Shown: positions 23,243 to 33,661, counted from the first letter of the stretch. The stretch is DNA of 50,714 nucleotides from Butyrivibrio sp. (GCA_023665525.1 JAMPDT010000004.1:1-50714); one strand, 5' to 3'. Program-made: numbers and translations. The notes: generated from the sequence alone by a model not told the origin.

Positions 23243-24496
23243 ATGAAAATATTAAAAAAAGCGGCGGCGCTTGCGCTCCTTACGGTATTGCCGCTCGGCG
23301 CGGCAGGGTGCGGCACAGCGGGGAGACAGCCCATCGAGCTTACGGAGCCGGCGGGCGCGGGAGAAGTACCGAGCGGTGAAACGCCGAAGCTTGACGGCGC
23401 GTTCGAGGAGGGGAGCGCGGACTTTGCCGTCAGCCTGCTGAAAAACAGCGCCGATACGGAAAAGAATTTTATGGTTTCTCCGCTCTCGGTTCAGCTTGCG
23501 CTCGCTATGACCGCAAACGGAGCGGACGGCGCGACGAAAAAGCAGATGGAGCAGGTGCTTTGCGGCGGAATGGACATTGACACGCTTAACCGCTGCTGCA
23601 AGCTTTATACGGACGGACTTGCCGATACGCAAAATACGCGCTTTTCGATAGCGGATTCGATATGGATCAGGGACGGCTTTGACGTCAGCGGCGATTTTTT
23701 GAAAACAAACAGCGCCTTTTACGACGCGTCGGTATATAAGGCGCCCTTCGACGAGCAGACCGTTAAGGACATCAATAAATGGGTTTACGACAAAACGCAT
23801 AAGATGATCGACGGGGTGATTGAGGAAATCGACGAGGACGCGGTTATGTATCTTATAAACGCCGTAGCCTTTGACGCGGAGTGGCAGGAGATTTACGAGG
23901 AGTCGCAGATAAGGAAAAGTACCTTTACGGAGGAAAACGGAAAGCAGTATGAAAGGGACATGATGTTTTCCGAGGAAAATTACTACCTTGAAGACGATAT
24001 GGCGACGGGCTTTATGAAAAACTATCTCGACGGCTACGCCTTTGTCGGGCTTCTTCCCAAGGAGGGCGTTACGGTTGACGAATATATCGCTTCGCTTGAC
24101 GGCGGAAATTTTCTGAAAATGCTCCAAAATAAAAAAAATACGTCCGTGGACGCGGGACTTCCCAAATTCGAGTCGGAGTATTCGGCAGAGCTTTCGGAGG
24201 CGCTTTCGGAAATGGGAATGCCCGCCGCCTTTGACAGCTTGCAGGCGGACTTTTCAAAAATGAACGCGGCGATGCCGCTCTATGTGGGAGCGGTAGTGCA
24301 TAAAACCTATATAAACGTTGACGAGCGCGGAACAAAGGCGGGCGCTGTAACCTCGGTTGAGATAAAATGTGAGGGCGCCCCCGAGACGCCGACCGAGCGC
24401 TACGAGGTATACCTTAACAGACCCTTCGTATACGCCGTCGTGGATTTGAATACCAATCTCCCGATATTTATCGGGGCAGTCAGAAGCCTTGAATAA
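23243..24496 (+). CDS. Lipoprotein serpin (serine protease inhibitor)
   Basis: A 417-residue serpin with a lipoprotein signal peptide ending GAAGC (Cys23), so anchored on the outer face of the membrane. Serpin signatures: FMVSPLSVQLALAMTANGAD, the shutter region NAVAFDAEWQ, and the C-terminal NRPFVYAVVDLNTNLPIFIG. The hinge of the reactive loop, RGTKAGAVTS, has small residues as in inhibitory serpins, which trap serine or cysteine proteases by loop insertion. The scissile bond falls near IKCEGAP; target specificity cannot be read. GAGGAGG lies before ATG 23243, 15 bases after the anti-sigma gene, so the three genes form an operon. Confidence 0.93.
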   Translation: MKILKKAAALALLTVLPLGAAGCGTAGRQPIELTEPAGAGEVPSGETPKLDGAFEEGSADFAVSLLKNSADTEKNFMVSPLSVQLALAMTANGADGATKKQMEQVLCGGMDIDTLNRCCKLYTDGLADTQNTRFSIADSIWIRDGFDVSGDFLKTNSAFYDASVYKAPFDEQTVKDINKWVYDKTHKMIDGVIEEIDEDAVMYLINAVAFDAEWQEIYEESQIRKSTFTEENGKQYERDMMFSEENYYLEDDMATGFMKNYLDGYAFVGLLPKEGVTVDEYIASLDGGNFLKMLQNKKNTSVDAGLPKFESEYSAELSEALSEMGMPAAFDSLQADFSKMNAAMPLYVGAVVHKTYINVDERGTKAGAVTSVEIKCEGAPETPTERYEVYLNRPFVYAVVDLNTNLPIFIGAVRSLE

Positions 24497-24535
24497 GGCT
24501 TTGGGCGCGGTTTCGCGCAAGACGCATTTTGGGTA

Positions 24536-24564
24536 TTGACATCGGGCGGCTTTTGTGCTTTAAT
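24536..24564 (+). promoter_or_regulatory. Promoter of the trp operon
   Basis: TTGACA at 24536-24541, 17 bases, TTTAAT at 24559-24564, just before the T-box leader. Confidence 0.7.
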
Positions 24565-24574
24565 ATTTTGTAAT

Positions 24575-24845
24575 AAAGCTAAACCGTTGATGCGGAGATA
24601 ACGGTAATTGTGCACACACAGAGAGCCCGCGGCGCTGGGAAGCGGGTTGGACGCAGATTATCAAATGGACCGCTGAGGGCGCAGTCAAAGGCTATGCCGA
24701 GTATTCTGCGACGTTGGGACAGACGTTATATGTCGGAGATATGCTTGTATCTCGCTAAGCGCGCAGGATTTCCTGCGAATCAAGGTGGCACCGCGGCAAT
24801 AATTCGTCCTTGACAGTATGTTACATACTGTCGGGGACTTTTTTT
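24575..24845 (+). promoter_or_regulatory. T-box leader of the trp operon (tRNA-Trp sensing)
   Basis: The T-box AAGGTGGCACCGCGG at 24782-24796 is canonical. Stem I elements begin near 24590. A UGG tryptophan codon at 24666-24668, in the context AAATGGAC, is the likely specifier. The terminator is GTCC..GACAGTATG (24806-24820) pairing with CATACTGTC..GGAC (24824-24838) followed by eight T. Uncharged tRNA-Trp binding should stabilise the antiterminator and let transcription enter trpE. Confidence 0.92.
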
Positions 24846-24926
24846 ATTTAAAATTAAAAGAGGAATTATGCGTTTATGGAAACATACCGTGCAAGGCGTT
24901 TCGGGGAATGTTAAGGAGGCAGCAAA

Positions 24927-26402
24927 ATGATTTATCCGACTCTTGATGAGGCAAAAAAAATACTTTCGGCGGGGGATTACAGGAGAATCCCCTTGAAAAC
25001 GGAGCTTAACGCGGATATGATAACGCCGGTAATGGCGGTGCGCCGCCTCAAAAACGTGAGCAGGCACTGCTTTATGCTCGAGAGCGCCGAGGCGGACAAA
25101 AAGTGGGGACGCTATACCTTTCTCGGCTTTGAGCCGACGCTTGAGCTTAACTGCCAAAACGGGCTTCTCTGTATAAAAAGCGGGACGGATATTACCAAGG
25201 AGGTTAAACACCCGAAAACGGAGATACGCAGGATAATAGAGGAAAACAAAACCCCCGCGCTTGCGGGAATGCCGCCCTTTGCGGGAGGGCTTGTGGGATA
25301 TTTTTCCTACGATTATATAAAATACAGCGAGCCGTCGCTCAAGCTGGACGCGGACGACGAGGAATCCTTCAAGGACGTTGACCTTATGCTTTTTGACAAG
25401 GTGATTGTTTTTGACAATTACAGGCAGAAAATTATACTTATAGTGAATGTGAGGACGGAGGATATAGACACGGCTTACCGAAGGGGCGTTATGGAGCTTG
25501 ACCTTATGCGCGCGCTCATCACGGACGGGGAGCTTGCGGACAACGCGCCGCTTAAGCTTAAGAGCGATTTTCGGTATCTTTTCGACGAGGAGCGGTACTG
25601 CGCGATGGTCGAAAGGGGCAAGCGCTATATACATGAGGGCGACGTTTTCCAGCTCGTGCTTTCAAACCGCGCCGAGGCGGACATAGAGGGGAGCCTTTTG
25701 GACACTTACAGGGTCCTGCGCATGACCAATCCCTCGCCGTATATGTTTTATTTTTCAAGCGACGATATAGAGATTGCGGGAGCCTCTCCCGAAACTCTTG
25801 TAAAGCTTGAAAACGGCGAGCTTCACACCTATCCGCTTGCGGGAACAAGACCTAGGGGGCGTGACGATTCGGAAGATCTGCGTCTGGAAAAGGAGCTTCT
25901 TTCGGACGAAAAGGAGCTTGCGGAGCACAATATGCTTGTGGATCTGGGGCGCAACGATATAGGCAGGATAAGCAGAATCGGTACGGTCGAGGTCGAAAAA
26001 TATATGAATATCGAGAGATATTCCCATGTAATGCACATAGGCTCCACCGTGAAGGGGATCATCAGAGAGGATAAGGACGCGCTCGACGCGGTGGATTCGA
26101 TACTTCCCGCGGGGACGCTTTCGGGCGCGCCGAAGCTTCGGGCGTGCGAGCTTATCTGCGAGCTTGAAAACAATAAGCGCGGAATTTACGGAGGCGCAAT
26201 CGGCTATATCGACTTTACGGGAAACCTTGACACCTGTATCGCAATAAGGCTCGCCTTTGCCAAAAACGGCAAGGTTTTCGTCCGTTCGGGTGCGGGCATT
26301 GTTGCGGACAGCGTGCCCGAAAACGAATACCGCGAATGCGCAAACAAGGCGGCGGCGGTTATGAACGCGCTGCGCGCCGCAGAGGGAGGGCTTGACCGAT
26401 GA
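24927..26402 (+). CDS. trpE: Anthranilate synthase component I
   Basis: A 491-residue enzyme converting chorismate to anthranilate with ammonia from TrpG. N-terminal domain with the feedback-tryptophan motif in the form MLESA (50-54); C-terminal chorismate-binding domain with VFQLVLSNR, PSPYMFYF, GTRPRG, ELLSDEKELAEHNMLVDLGRND and GTLSGAPK. GGAGG lies before ATG. First gene behind the T-box; its last codons overlap trpG by four bases. Confidence 0.97.
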   Translation: MIYPTLDEAKKILSAGDYRRIPLKTELNADMITPVMAVRRLKNVSRHCFMLESAEADKKWGRYTFLGFEPTLELNCQNGLLCIKSGTDITKEVKHPKTEIRRIIEENKTPALAGMPPFAGGLVGYFSYDYIKYSEPSLKLDADDEESFKDVDLMLFDKVIVFDNYRQKIILIVNVRTEDIDTAYRRGVMELDLMRALITDGELADNAPLKLKSDFRYLFDEERYCAMVERGKRYIHEGDVFQLVLSNRAEADIEGSLLDTYRVLRMTNPSPYMFYFSSDDIEIAGASPETLVKLENGELHTYPLAGTRPRGRDDSEDLRLEKELLSDEKELAEHNMLVDLGRNDIGRISRIGTVEVEKYMNIERYSHVMHIGSTVKGIIREDKDALDAVDSILPAGTLSGAPKLRACELICELENNKRGIYGGAIGYIDFTGNLDTCIAIRLAFAKNGKVFVRSGAGIVADSVPENEYRECANKAAAVMNALRAAEGGLDR

Positions 26403-26971
26403 TACTTCTGATAGATAATTACGACAGCTTTTCATATAATCTGTACCAGCTTATAGGGAGCGTGCGTGAGGATATAAAGGTAATCCGCAACGACGAGCTG
26501 ACGGTACGGGAAATCGAGGCGCTGGAGCCCGATTATATATTCCTCTCGCCGGGACCGAAAAGACCCGAGGACGCGGGCGTGTGCATGGAGGCGGCAAAAT
26601 ATTTCGCGGGCAAGGTTCCGATAATGGGAGTGTGCCTCGGACATCAGGCGATAACGGCGGCGTTTGGCGGAGAGGTTTCCTACGCGAAGCGTCTTATGCA
26701 CGGAAAAACCTCGCTTGCGAGGCTTGACGGCGAAAGCGTGATTTTTGCGGGAATGCCCGCAAGCATACGGGTTGCAAGGTATCATTCGCTGTCTGCGGTG
26801 CGCGGAAGTCTGCCCGAATGTCTGAGGATAACCGCGGAAAGCGACGACGGAGAAATAATGGCAATAGAGCATAGGGATTATCCCGTATACGGGCTCCAGT
26901 TCCACCCCGAGTCGGTGCTGACGCCCGACGGCGGCGCGATAATACGGAATTTTCTTAATATTAAAATATAA
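26399..26971 (+). CDS. trpG: Anthranilate synthase component II (glutamine amidotransferase)
   Basis: A 190-residue class I amidotransferase supplying ammonia to TrpE. Start MILLIDNYDSFSYNLYQ; oxyanion loop LSPGPKRPEDAG; nucleophile Cys79 in GVCLGHQAI; catalytic His-Glu in LQFHPESV. It starts inside the trpE stop, so the subunits are coupled. In some Clostridia the same protein serves folate synthesis; context here says tryptophan. Confidence 0.95.
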   Translation: MILLIDNYDSFSYNLYQLIGSVREDIKVIRNDELTVREIEALEPDYIFLSPGPKRPEDAGVCMEAAKYFAGKVPIMGVCLGHQAITAAFGGEVSYAKRLMHGKTSLARLDGESVIFAGMPASIRVARYHSLSAVRGSLPECLRITAESDDGEIMAIEHRDYPVYGLQFHPESVLTPDGGAIIRNFLNIKI

Positions 26972-26995
26972 AAATAAAAGGAAAGGGTGAAAAAG

Positions 26996-28003
26996 ATGAT
27001 CAGAGAGGCAATAATCGCTTTGAACAACAAAAAGGATTTGGACTACGCGACCGCAGAGGCGGTAATGAACGAGATTATGGACGGCGAGGCGTCGGGCGTG
27101 CAGATGAGCTCGTACCTGACCGCGCTCGCGATGAAGGGCGAAACCATCGACGAGATTACCGCGTCCGCGTCGGCGATGAGGGAGCATTGCATAAAGCTTC
27201 TGCATAACAAGGAGGTGCTTGAAATTGTCGGGACGGGCGGCGACAAATCCAACTCCTTCAACATCTCCACAACCTCGGCAATCGTGACCGCGGCGGGCGG
27301 CGTTCCCGTGGCGAAGCACGGCAACAGAGCGGCATCGAGCAAGAGCGGCGCGGCGGACGTTTTGGAGGCGCTCGGGGTAAACATTGTGCTTTCTCCCGAA
27401 AAAAGCACCGAGCTTTTGGACAAAATAGGAATCTGCTTTCTTTTCGCGCAGAATTACCATATTGCGATGAAGTATGTCGCTCCCGTGAGAAAGGAGCTGG
27501 GAATCAGGACGGTTTTCAATATACTCGGACCGCTCTCCAACCCTGCGGGCGCGAATATGGAGCTTATGGGCGTATACGACGAAACGCTGGTAGAGCCGCT
27601 TGCGAGGGTTCTGCGCAACCTCGGGGTTACTAGGGCAATGGTGGTTTACGGAAAGGACGGACTTGACGAGATTTCCATGGGAGCGCCCACGACGGTCTGC
27701 GAGGTAAAGGACGGTGAGTTCTGCTCATATGAAATAACGCCCGAGCAGTTCGGCTTCAAGCGCTGCGACAGAAGTGAGCTTGAGGGAGGAACGCCCGAGG
27801 AGAACGCCGAAATCACCAAGGCGATTTTGGCAGGCGAGCAGGGCGCCAAGAGAAACGCCGTCGCGCTTAACGCGGGAGCCGCGCTCTATATAGCGGGGAA
27901 AGCCAAAACTCTCGAGGAGGGCGTCAGGCTCGCGGAATCGCTTATCGACAGCAAAGCGGCGGCGCGCAAGCTTGAGGAATTTATAAAATATTCAAACGGG
28001 TAG
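26996..28003 (+). CDS. trpD: Anthranilate phosphoribosyltransferase
   Basis: A 335-residue enzyme that transfers phosphoribose from PRPP to anthranilate. PRPP-binding [17 protein letters not shown] and the [21 protein letters not shown] block are intact, as is the [21 protein letters not shown] segment. ATG 26996 with GAAAGGG eight bases upstream is chosen; a GTG at 26987 in the same frame is possible. Confidence 0.96.
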   Translation: MIREAIIALNNKKDLDYATAEAVMNEIMDGEASGVQMSSYLTALAMKGETIDEITASASAMREHCIKLLHNKEVLEIVGTGGDKSNSFNISTTSAIVTAAGGVPVAKHGNRAASSKSGAADVLEALGVNIVLSPEKSTELLDKIGICFLFAQNYHIAMKYVAPVRKELGIRTVFNILGPLSNPAGANMELMGVYDETLVEPLARVLRNLGVTRAMVVYGKDGLDEISMGAPTTVCEVKDGEFCSYEITPEQFGFKRCDRSELEGGTPEENAEITKAILAGEQGAKRNAVALNAGAALYIAGKAKTLEEGVRLAESLIDSKAAARKLEEFIKYSNG

Positions 28004-28011
28004 GTGCTGCG

Positions 28012-28797
28012 ATGATACTTGATGAAATAGCCAAAAGGACCGTGCAGAGAGTGGAGGAGCAAAAAAAGCGGATCCCGCTCGACGAACTGGCGGCGTTAGC
28101 GCGCTTGCTTCCCGCCGATACGGGATTTCCGTTTGAAAAAAGCCTGCGCGGGGAGGGAATGTCCTTTATCTGCGAGGTAAAAAAAGCGTCCCCATCAAAG
28201 GGCGTGATCGCAAAGGATTTTCCGTATCTTGAAATCGCGCGCGAATACGAGGCGGCAAATGCCGCGGCAATCTCCTGTCTTACCGAGCCGTATTATTTTC
28301 AAGGAAGCGACGAGTATTTGAGGGAAATCGCGCAAAACGTGAATATTCCCGTCCTGCGCAAGGATTTTACGGTTGACGAATATATGATTTACGAGGCGAA
28401 GCTTCTCGGAGCGTCGGCAGTGCTTCTGATATGCGCGCTTTTGAGCGACGGGCAGCTTAAGGCGTTCCTCGAAACGGCGCATTCCCTCGGGCTTTCGGCG
28501 CTCATAGAGGCGCACACCGAGGAGGAGGTGAGGCGCGCGCTTAGGTGCGGAGGCAGGATAATCGGCGTGAACAACAGGGATCTGCAAACCTTTAAGGTGG
28601 ATATTACGACGAGCCTGAGGCTTAGAAGCCTTGTTCCCGAGGACTGCGTATATGTGTCGGAAAGCGGAATAGAAGCTCCGTCCGACATAAGGGCGCTGTA
28701 CGATAACGGCACCGACGCGGTGCTTATCGGAGAAACCCTGATGCGCGCGGCGGACAAAAGGGCGGCGCTTGACGAGCTGAGAGGCGGCGCGCTATGA
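28012..28797 (+). CDS. trpC: Indole-3-glycerol phosphate synthase
   Basis: A 261-residue TIM-barrel enzyme closing the indole ring. Catalytic and binding motifs: CEVKKASPSKG, LRKDF with catalytic Lys, LIEAHTEEEV, IGVNNRDLQTF and VSESGI. It begins nine bases after trpD with GGTGCTG upstream and overlaps trpF by four bases. Confidence 0.96.
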   Translation: MILDEIAKRTVQRVEEQKKRIPLDELAALARLLPADTGFPFEKSLRGEGMSFICEVKKASPSKGVIAKDFPYLEIAREYEAANAAAISCLTEPYYFQGSDEYLREIAQNVNIPVLRKDFTVDEYMIYEAKLLGASAVLLICALLSDGQLKAFLETAHSLGLSALIEAHTEEEVRRALRCGGRIIGVNNRDLQTFKVDITTSLRLRSLVPEDCVYVSESGIEAPSDIRALYDNGTDAVLIGETLMRAADKRAALDELRGGAL

Positions 28798-29417
28798 GCA
28801 AAATAAAAATCTGCGGGCTGAGAAGGTATGAGGATATAGAGGCAGTCAACCGCTGTATGCCCGATTACGCGGGCTTTATCCTTGCCCCGAACAGAAAAAG
28901 GACCGTGAGCCTCGAGCAGGCAGCCGCTTTGAAAAAACGCCTTTCGCGCGAAATATCGGCGGTGGGAGTTTTTGTTGACGGGCGGACGGACGCGATCGCA
29001 AAGCTTCTTGAACGCGGCGTAATTGATATGGCGCAGCTTCACGGGCAGGAGAGCGAGGAGGAGGTGCGCCGTCTTAAGGAGCTGACGGGAAAGCCCGTAA
29101 TCAAGGCCGTTTCGGTTAAAACTCCAAAGGACATAGAGCGGTGGCGGCACAGCGCGGCGGACTTTCTTCTTTTGGACAACGGAGCGGGAGGCAGCGGGCA
29201 AACCTTTGACTGGAGCCTGATTCCCGACATAACGGACGGACTGCCGCCTGTTTTTTTGGCAGGCGGAATAAATATAAGCAATCTTGAGGCGGCGCTGGCG
29301 CTTAAGCCCTACGCGGTGGATATTTCGGGAGGAGTTGAAGCCGGCGGGTATAAGGACGAGGGGCTTATCCGAGAGGCAATAAATAAGGTTAGGAGATTTG
29401 GAAATGACGAAAGGTAG
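28794..29417 (+). CDS. trpF: Phosphoribosylanthranilate isomerase
   Basis: A 207-residue TIM barrel. The start [17 protein letters not shown] carries catalytic Cys; [38 protein letters not shown] with catalytic Asp, and LAGGINISN for phosphate binding follow. Overlaps trpC (ATGA) and trpB. Confidence 0.95.
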   Translation: MSKIKICGLRRYEDIEAVNRCMPDYAGFILAPNRKRTVSLEQAAALKKRLSREISAVGVFVDGRTDAIAKLLERGVIDMAQLHGQESEEEVRRLKELTGKPVIKAVSVKTPKDIERWRHSAADFLLLDNGAGGSGQTFDWSLIPDITDGLPPVFLAGGINISNLEAALALKPYAVDISGGVEAGGYKDEGLIREAINKVRRFGNDER

Positions 29418-30588
29418 ATTTGGCGTTCACGGCGGTCAGTATATACCCGAAACGCTTATGAACGCGGTGAACGAGCTTGAGGAGGCTTACAACCGTTACA
29501 AAAACGACGGGGAATTCAACAGGGAGCTTAAGGAGCTTCTGAACAATTACGCGGGACGTCCCTCTTTGCTCTATTTTGCGGAGAAAATGACCAAAGATTT
29601 GGGAGGAGCAAAAATATACCTCAAAAGAGAGGATTTGAACCATACGGGCTCGCACAAAATCAACAATGTTCTCGGGCAGACGCTTCTTGCCAAAAGAATG
29701 GGCAAAACAAGAGTAATCGCCGAAACGGGAGCGGGACAGCACGGCGTTGCGACCGCGACGGCGGCGGCGCTTATGGGAATGGAATGCGAAATCTTTATGG
29801 GCGAGGAGGACACGAAGCGTCAGGCGCTCAACGTTTACCGTATGAAGCTTTTGGGAGCAAGGGTGCATCCCGTTACGTCGGGTACGGCGACGCTAAAGGA
29901 TGCCGTCTCCGAAACCATGCGCGAATGGACGAAGCGAATCGACGATACGCATTATGTGCTCGGCTCGGTTATGGGACCTCACCCCTTTCCGACGATAGTC
30001 AGGGATTTTCAGGCAGTAATATCAAAGGAGATCAAGGAGCAGATGCTTGAAGCGGAGGGCAGGCTGCCCGACGCCGTGCTTGCCTGTGTGGGCGGCGGCT
30101 CCAACGCGATCGGGGCGTTTTATAATTTTATTGACGATAAGGGCGTAAGGCTTATCGGCTGCGAGGCAGCGGGGCGCGGCATAGATACCTCGGAAACCGC
30201 GGCGACCGTTTCCACGGGAAAGCTCGGTATTTTCCACGGAATGAAATCCTATTTTTGTCAGGACGAATACGGTCAGATAGCGCCCGTATACTCGATTTCG
30301 GCGGGGCTTGATTATCCGGGCGTGGGACCCGAGCACGCCAACCTTCACGACACGGGTCGCGCGGAATATGTCGCCGTGACCGACGACGAGGCGGTGGACG
30401 CCTTCGAGTACCTTTCAAGGACCGAGGGGATCATTCCCGCGATCGAGAGCGCGCACGCTGTGGCATATGCCGTAAAGCTTGCGCCGCAAATGCCGAAGGA
30501 TAAAATAATCGTGATCAATATTTCGGGACGCGGCGACAAGGACTGCGCCGCAATCGCCCGTTACAGAGGGGAGGATATATATGAGTAG
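29404..30588 (+). CDS. trpB: Tryptophan synthase beta chain
   Basis: A 394-residue PLP enzyme joining indole and serine. The PLP lysine is K85 in [20 protein letters not shown] and [13 protein letters not shown] (cofactor phosphate) and the ending ISGRGDKD are typical. The frame is open from TTG 29398, but ATG 29404 preceded by AGGAG is the better start. Overlaps both trpF and trpA, so the chain of coupling is unbroken. Confidence 0.97.
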   Translation: MTKGRFGVHGGQYIPETLMNAVNELEEAYNRYKNDGEFNRELKELLNNYAGRPSLLYFAEKMTKDLGGAKIYLKREDLNHTGSHKINNVLGQTLLAKRMGKTRVIAETGAGQHGVATATAAALMGMECEIFMGEEDTKRQALNVYRMKLLGARVHPVTSGTATLKDAVSETMREWTKRIDDTHYVLGSVMGPHPFPTIVRDFQAVISKEIKEQMLEAEGRLPDAVLACVGGGSNAIGAFYNFIDDKGVRLIGCEAAGRGIDTSETAATVSTGKLGIFHGMKSYFCQDEYGQIAPVYSISAGLDYPGVGPEHANLHDTGRAEYVAVTDDEAVDAFEYLSRTEGIIPAIESAHAVAYAVKLAPQMPKDKIIVINISGRGDKDCAAIARYRGEDIYE

Positions 30589-31360
30589 GATAAAAGAAGC
30601 CTTTGCAAACGGCAAGGCGTTCATACCCTTTATAACCTGCGGCTATCCGTCGGTTGAGCTGAGCATAAAGATAATAGAGGAAATGGAGAAAGCGGGAGCC
30701 GACCTTATCGAGCTTGGCATACCTTTTTCCGACCCTACGGCGGAGGGACCCGTCATTCAGGACGCGGACGCGCAGGCGCTTGCGAACGGGATAACCACCG
30801 ACAAAGTATTTGACATGGCAAAAAAATTGAGGCAAAATATAAAAATACCGATGGTGTTTATGACCTACGCCAACGTGGTCTTTTCATACGGAACGGAGCG
30901 CTTCGCGAAAAAGGCAGCCGAGGTCGGAATGGACGGCGTTATACTGCCCGATATACCCTTTGAGGAAAAGGAGGAGTTCGCCGGAATATTCAAGGAGAAC
31001 GGCCTTGATATGATTTCCTTTATCGCGCCCACCTCGCACGAGCGTATCGCCAAAATTGCGAGGGAGGCGGAGGGCTTTGTTTACTGCGTATCCTCCTTGG
31101 GCGTTACGGGAGTGAGACAGGAGATTACCACGGACATCGGTGAAATGACAGCGCTTGTAAAGAAAAACCGCGACATACCCTGCGCCGTGGGCTTTGGAAT
31201 ATCCACGCCCGAGCAGGCGAGAGAGGTGGCGAAGAACGCCGACGGCGTGATAGTCGGCTCCGCAATAGTGAAGCTGTGCGCGCAGTACGGCGAGGACAGT
31301 CCCGCCCGTGTGGCAGAGTATGTCAGGAGCATGAAGGAAGCCATTAATGAAATCAGATAA
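30581..31360 (+). CDS. trpA: Tryptophan synthase alpha chain
   Basis: A 259-residue TIM barrel that cleaves indole-3-glycerol phosphate and passes indole to TrpB. Catalytic Glu in [19 protein letters not shown], catalytic Asp in [11 protein letters not shown], phosphate site VGFGIST and IVGSAIV. Overlaps trpB by eight bases and the following ABC transporter gene by fourteen. Confidence 0.96.
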   Translation: MSRIKEAFANGKAFIPFITCGYPSVELSIKIIEEMEKAGADLIELGIPFSDPTAEGPVIQDADAQALANGITTDKVFDMAKKLRQNIKIPMVFMTYANVVFSYGTERFAKKAAEVGMDGVILPDIPFEEKEEFAGIFKENGLDMISFIAPTSHERIAKIAREAEGFVYCVSSLGVTGVRQEITTDIGEMTALVKKNRDIPCAVGFGISTPEQAREVAKNADGVIVGSAIVKLCAQYGEDSPARVAEYVRSMKEAINEIR

Positions 31361-33110
31361 TCGGGAATATCCGACCAAAACACTTCTGAGGCGTTTTCTG
31401 CCTTATTATAAAAATCATAGGGGCGTCGTGGCGATGGACCTGTTCTGCGCCTCGCTTACGACGCTCTGCGAGCTTGTCCTGCCGATGATAATAAGATACA
31501 TAACCAATTCGGGCGCCGAGGGGGTTATGCTGTCCGTGTCCGTCATCGGCAGGCTTGCTCTTTTGTATTTGGGTCTGCGCTGTATCGACTGCATGGCGAA
31601 TTTTTATATGGCGGATATGGGCCATGTGATGGGCGTGGGCATGGAAACGGATATGCGCAGGGACGCTTACGCCCATTTGCAGCAGCTCTCGAACACATAT
31701 TACAACAATACCAAGGTCGGTCAGATTATGGGACGCATAACCAACGACCTTTTTGACGTTACGGAATTTGCGCACCACTGCCCCGAGGAGTTTTTTATCG
31801 CGGGAATAAAGGCGGTCGTGTCCTTCGCGATCCTCGCGACGGTCAATCTTCCTCTTACCGTTATGGTTTTCGCAATCGTGCCGATAATGACCTTTGTCTG
31901 TATAAAACTAAACAGGCGCAACCGCAGGGCGTTCGCGAGGCAGAGGGTGCAGATCGGCGAGCTTAACGCCGCAATCGAGGACAGCCTTTTGGGACAGAAG
32001 GTTGTAAAGGCGTTTACAAACGAGGACATAGAGGTAAATAAATTTGAAAAGGGCAATATGGAGTTTTACGGGATAAAAAAAGAAACCTACAAATATATGG
32101 CTCTTTTCCAGACCTCGACAAGAGCGTTCGACGGGCTTATGTACCTGGTGGTCATACTCGGCGGCGGTATTTTTATGGCGAAGGGCTATATATCGCCCGG
32201 GGATCTGGTCGCTTACGTGATGTACGTGTCAACGCTTATTGCCACAATCAGGCGCATAATAGAATTTGCCGAGCAGTTCCAGCGCGGAATGACGGGAATA
32301 GAACGCTTTTTGCAGATTATGGATTCCGACATAGAGATTTACGACGAGCCCGACGCGGTTGAAATGGAAACGCCCAAGGGAGAAATCGTATTTGACAACG
32401 TTTCCTTTGAATATCCCGACGACCACAACACGGTATTCCGCGGACTTAACCTCACGGTTCGTCCGGGAGAAAAGCTCGCGATCGTGGGACCCTCGGGCGG
32501 CGGCAAAACCACGCTCTGCAACCTGATTCCGCGGTTTTACGACATAGACGGAGGAACGATACGGATCGACGGAACGGACATAAAGCGCTTTACGCTCAAA
32601 AGCCTGCGCCGCAACATCGGCATAGTTCAGCAGGACGTGTATCTTTTTTCGGGCACCGTAATGGAAAATATTCTTTACGGCAGACCCGACGCGGACAGGG
32701 AGGAAGCGATAGAGGCGGCGAAAAAGGCGGGCGCGCACGAGTTCATAAGCGAGCTTAAGGACGGCTACGACACCTATGTGGGTGAGCGCGGCGTGAAGCT
32801 TTCGGGCGGACAGAAGCAGCGCATAAGCATCGCGCGCGTATTCCTGAAAAATCCCCCTATAATGATTCTTGACGAGGCGACCTCCGCCCTTGACAACGAA
32901 AGCGAATTTGCGGTCGCCAAATCCCTTTCAAGGCTTTCGGAGGGCCGCACCACGATTACGATTGCCCACAGGCTCTCGAGCATTAAAAACTCCGACAGGA
33001 TCCTTGTGCTTACGGACAGGGGAATCGTCGAGGAGGGCAATCACGAGGAGCTTATGGCGGCGCGCGGAATGTATTATGACTTTTACACCATGGCTGACAG
33101 AATGAAATAA
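31347..33110 (+). CDS. ABC transporter, fused membrane and ATPase domains
   Basis: A 587-residue half-transporter of the exporter type (MsbA/LmrA-like). Six membrane segments occupy about 20-310. The ATPase domain has Walker A GPSGGGKTTLC, Q-loop VQQDVYLFSG, signature LSGGQKQR, Walker B IMILDEATSALD and the H-loop IAHRLSS. It would work as a homodimer. It starts fourteen bases inside trpA, so it belongs to the T-box-controlled transcript, which is unusual. The substrate is unknown; a tryptophan-linked compound is a guess from context only. Confidence 0.94.
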   Translation: MKSDNREYPTKTLLRRFLPYYKNHRGVVAMDLFCASLTTLCELVLPMIIRYITNSGAEGVMLSVSVIGRLALLYLGLRCIDCMANFYMADMGHVMGVGMETDMRRDAYAHLQQLSNTYYNNTKVGQIMGRITNDLFDVTEFAHHCPEEFFIAGIKAVVSFAILATVNLPLTVMVFAIVPIMTFVCIKLNRRNRRAFARQRVQIGELNAAIEDSLLGQKVVKAFTNEDIEVNKFEKGNMEFYGIKKETYKYMALFQTSTRAFDGLMYLVVILGGGIFMAKGYISPGDLVAYVMYVSTLIATIRRIIEFAEQFQRGMTGIERFLQIMDSDIEIYDEPDAVEMETPKGEIVFDNVSFEYPDDHNTVFRGLNLTVRPGEKLAIVGPSGGGKTTLCNLIPRFYDIDGGTIRIDGTDIKRFTLKSLRRNIGIVQQDVYLFSGTVMENILYGRPDADREEAIEAAKKAGAHEFISELKDGYDTYVGERGVKLSGGQKQRISIARVFLKNPPIMILDEATSALDNESEFAVAKSLSRLSEGRTTITIAHRLSSIKNSDRILVLTDRGIVEEGNHEELMAARGMYYDFYTMADRMK

Positions 33111-33129
33111 ATCGGAGAAAATCGGGAAA

Positions 33130-33609
33130 ATGATACGTATACTTTTTGTTTGTCTTGGCAATATCTGCCGCTCGCCAATGGCGGAATTTCTTTTTAAGCG
33201 GTACGTCCGCGAACGCGGCGAGGAGGCGCGGTTCTATATCGCGTCGGCGGCGACAAGCTCGGAGGAGGTCGGGAATCCCGTCCACAGGGGGACAAGGGAA
33301 AAGCTGAATACTTTGGGTATTGACTGCTCGGGGAAGCGGGCGGTTCGCCTTACGCGCGGGGATTATGAAAAATACGATTATCTGATCGGAATGGACGACA
33401 GGAATGTTCGCGGTATCCTGAGGATTGTCGGAAGTGACGCTTCGGGAAAGGTGCAAAAGCTGTTGGATTTTACCGAGAGAGCGGGGGAGGAAATCGCCGA
33501 CCCGTGGTACACGGGAGATTTTGAGGCGGCGTACCGCGACATTACGGAGGGCTTGGACGGTCTGTGGCGGTATCTTACGGAGTCGGGAGCGTTGCAGCAA
33601 AAAACGTAA
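33130..33609 (+). CDS. Low-molecular-weight protein tyrosine phosphatase
   Basis: A 159-residue phosphatase. The P-loop CLGNICRS holds nucleophile Cys8 and Arg14; the general acid Asp lies in IADPWYTGDF. The middle has GMDDRNVRGI as in the family. It could remove phosphate from tyrosine or arginine residues (McsB substrates in Bacillus are handled by a homologue). Twenty bases behind the ABC gene and the last gene of the trp transcript. Confidence 0.92.
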   Translation: MIRILFVCLGNICRSPMAEFLFKRYVRERGEEARFYIASAATSSEEVGNPVHRGTREKLNTLGIDCSGKRAVRLTRGDYEKYDYLIGMDDRNVRGILRIVGSDASGKVQKLLDFTERAGEEIADPWYTGDFEAAYRDITEGLDGLWRYLTESGALQQKT

Positions 33610-33617
33610 AAAATAAA

Positions 33618-33658
33618 AGCAAGGGCAAGACCGCAGCGCGGCAAAGCCCTTGCTTTTT
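33618..33658. terminator. Bidirectional terminator between phosphatase and uracil permease genes
   Basis: AGCAAGGGC (33618-33626) pairs with GCCCTTGCT (33646-33654); T-run to the right and A-run to the left serve both converging genes. Confidence 0.85.
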
Positions 33659-33661
33659 GTC

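Noticed and set aside
24780..25634. Long minus-strand open frame opposite trpE
   Set aside because: A mirror frame of a GC-rich gene: arginine-rich, no ribosome site and no domain. The same applies to 23252-24127, 26432-27460, 28389-29201 and 35783-36664.
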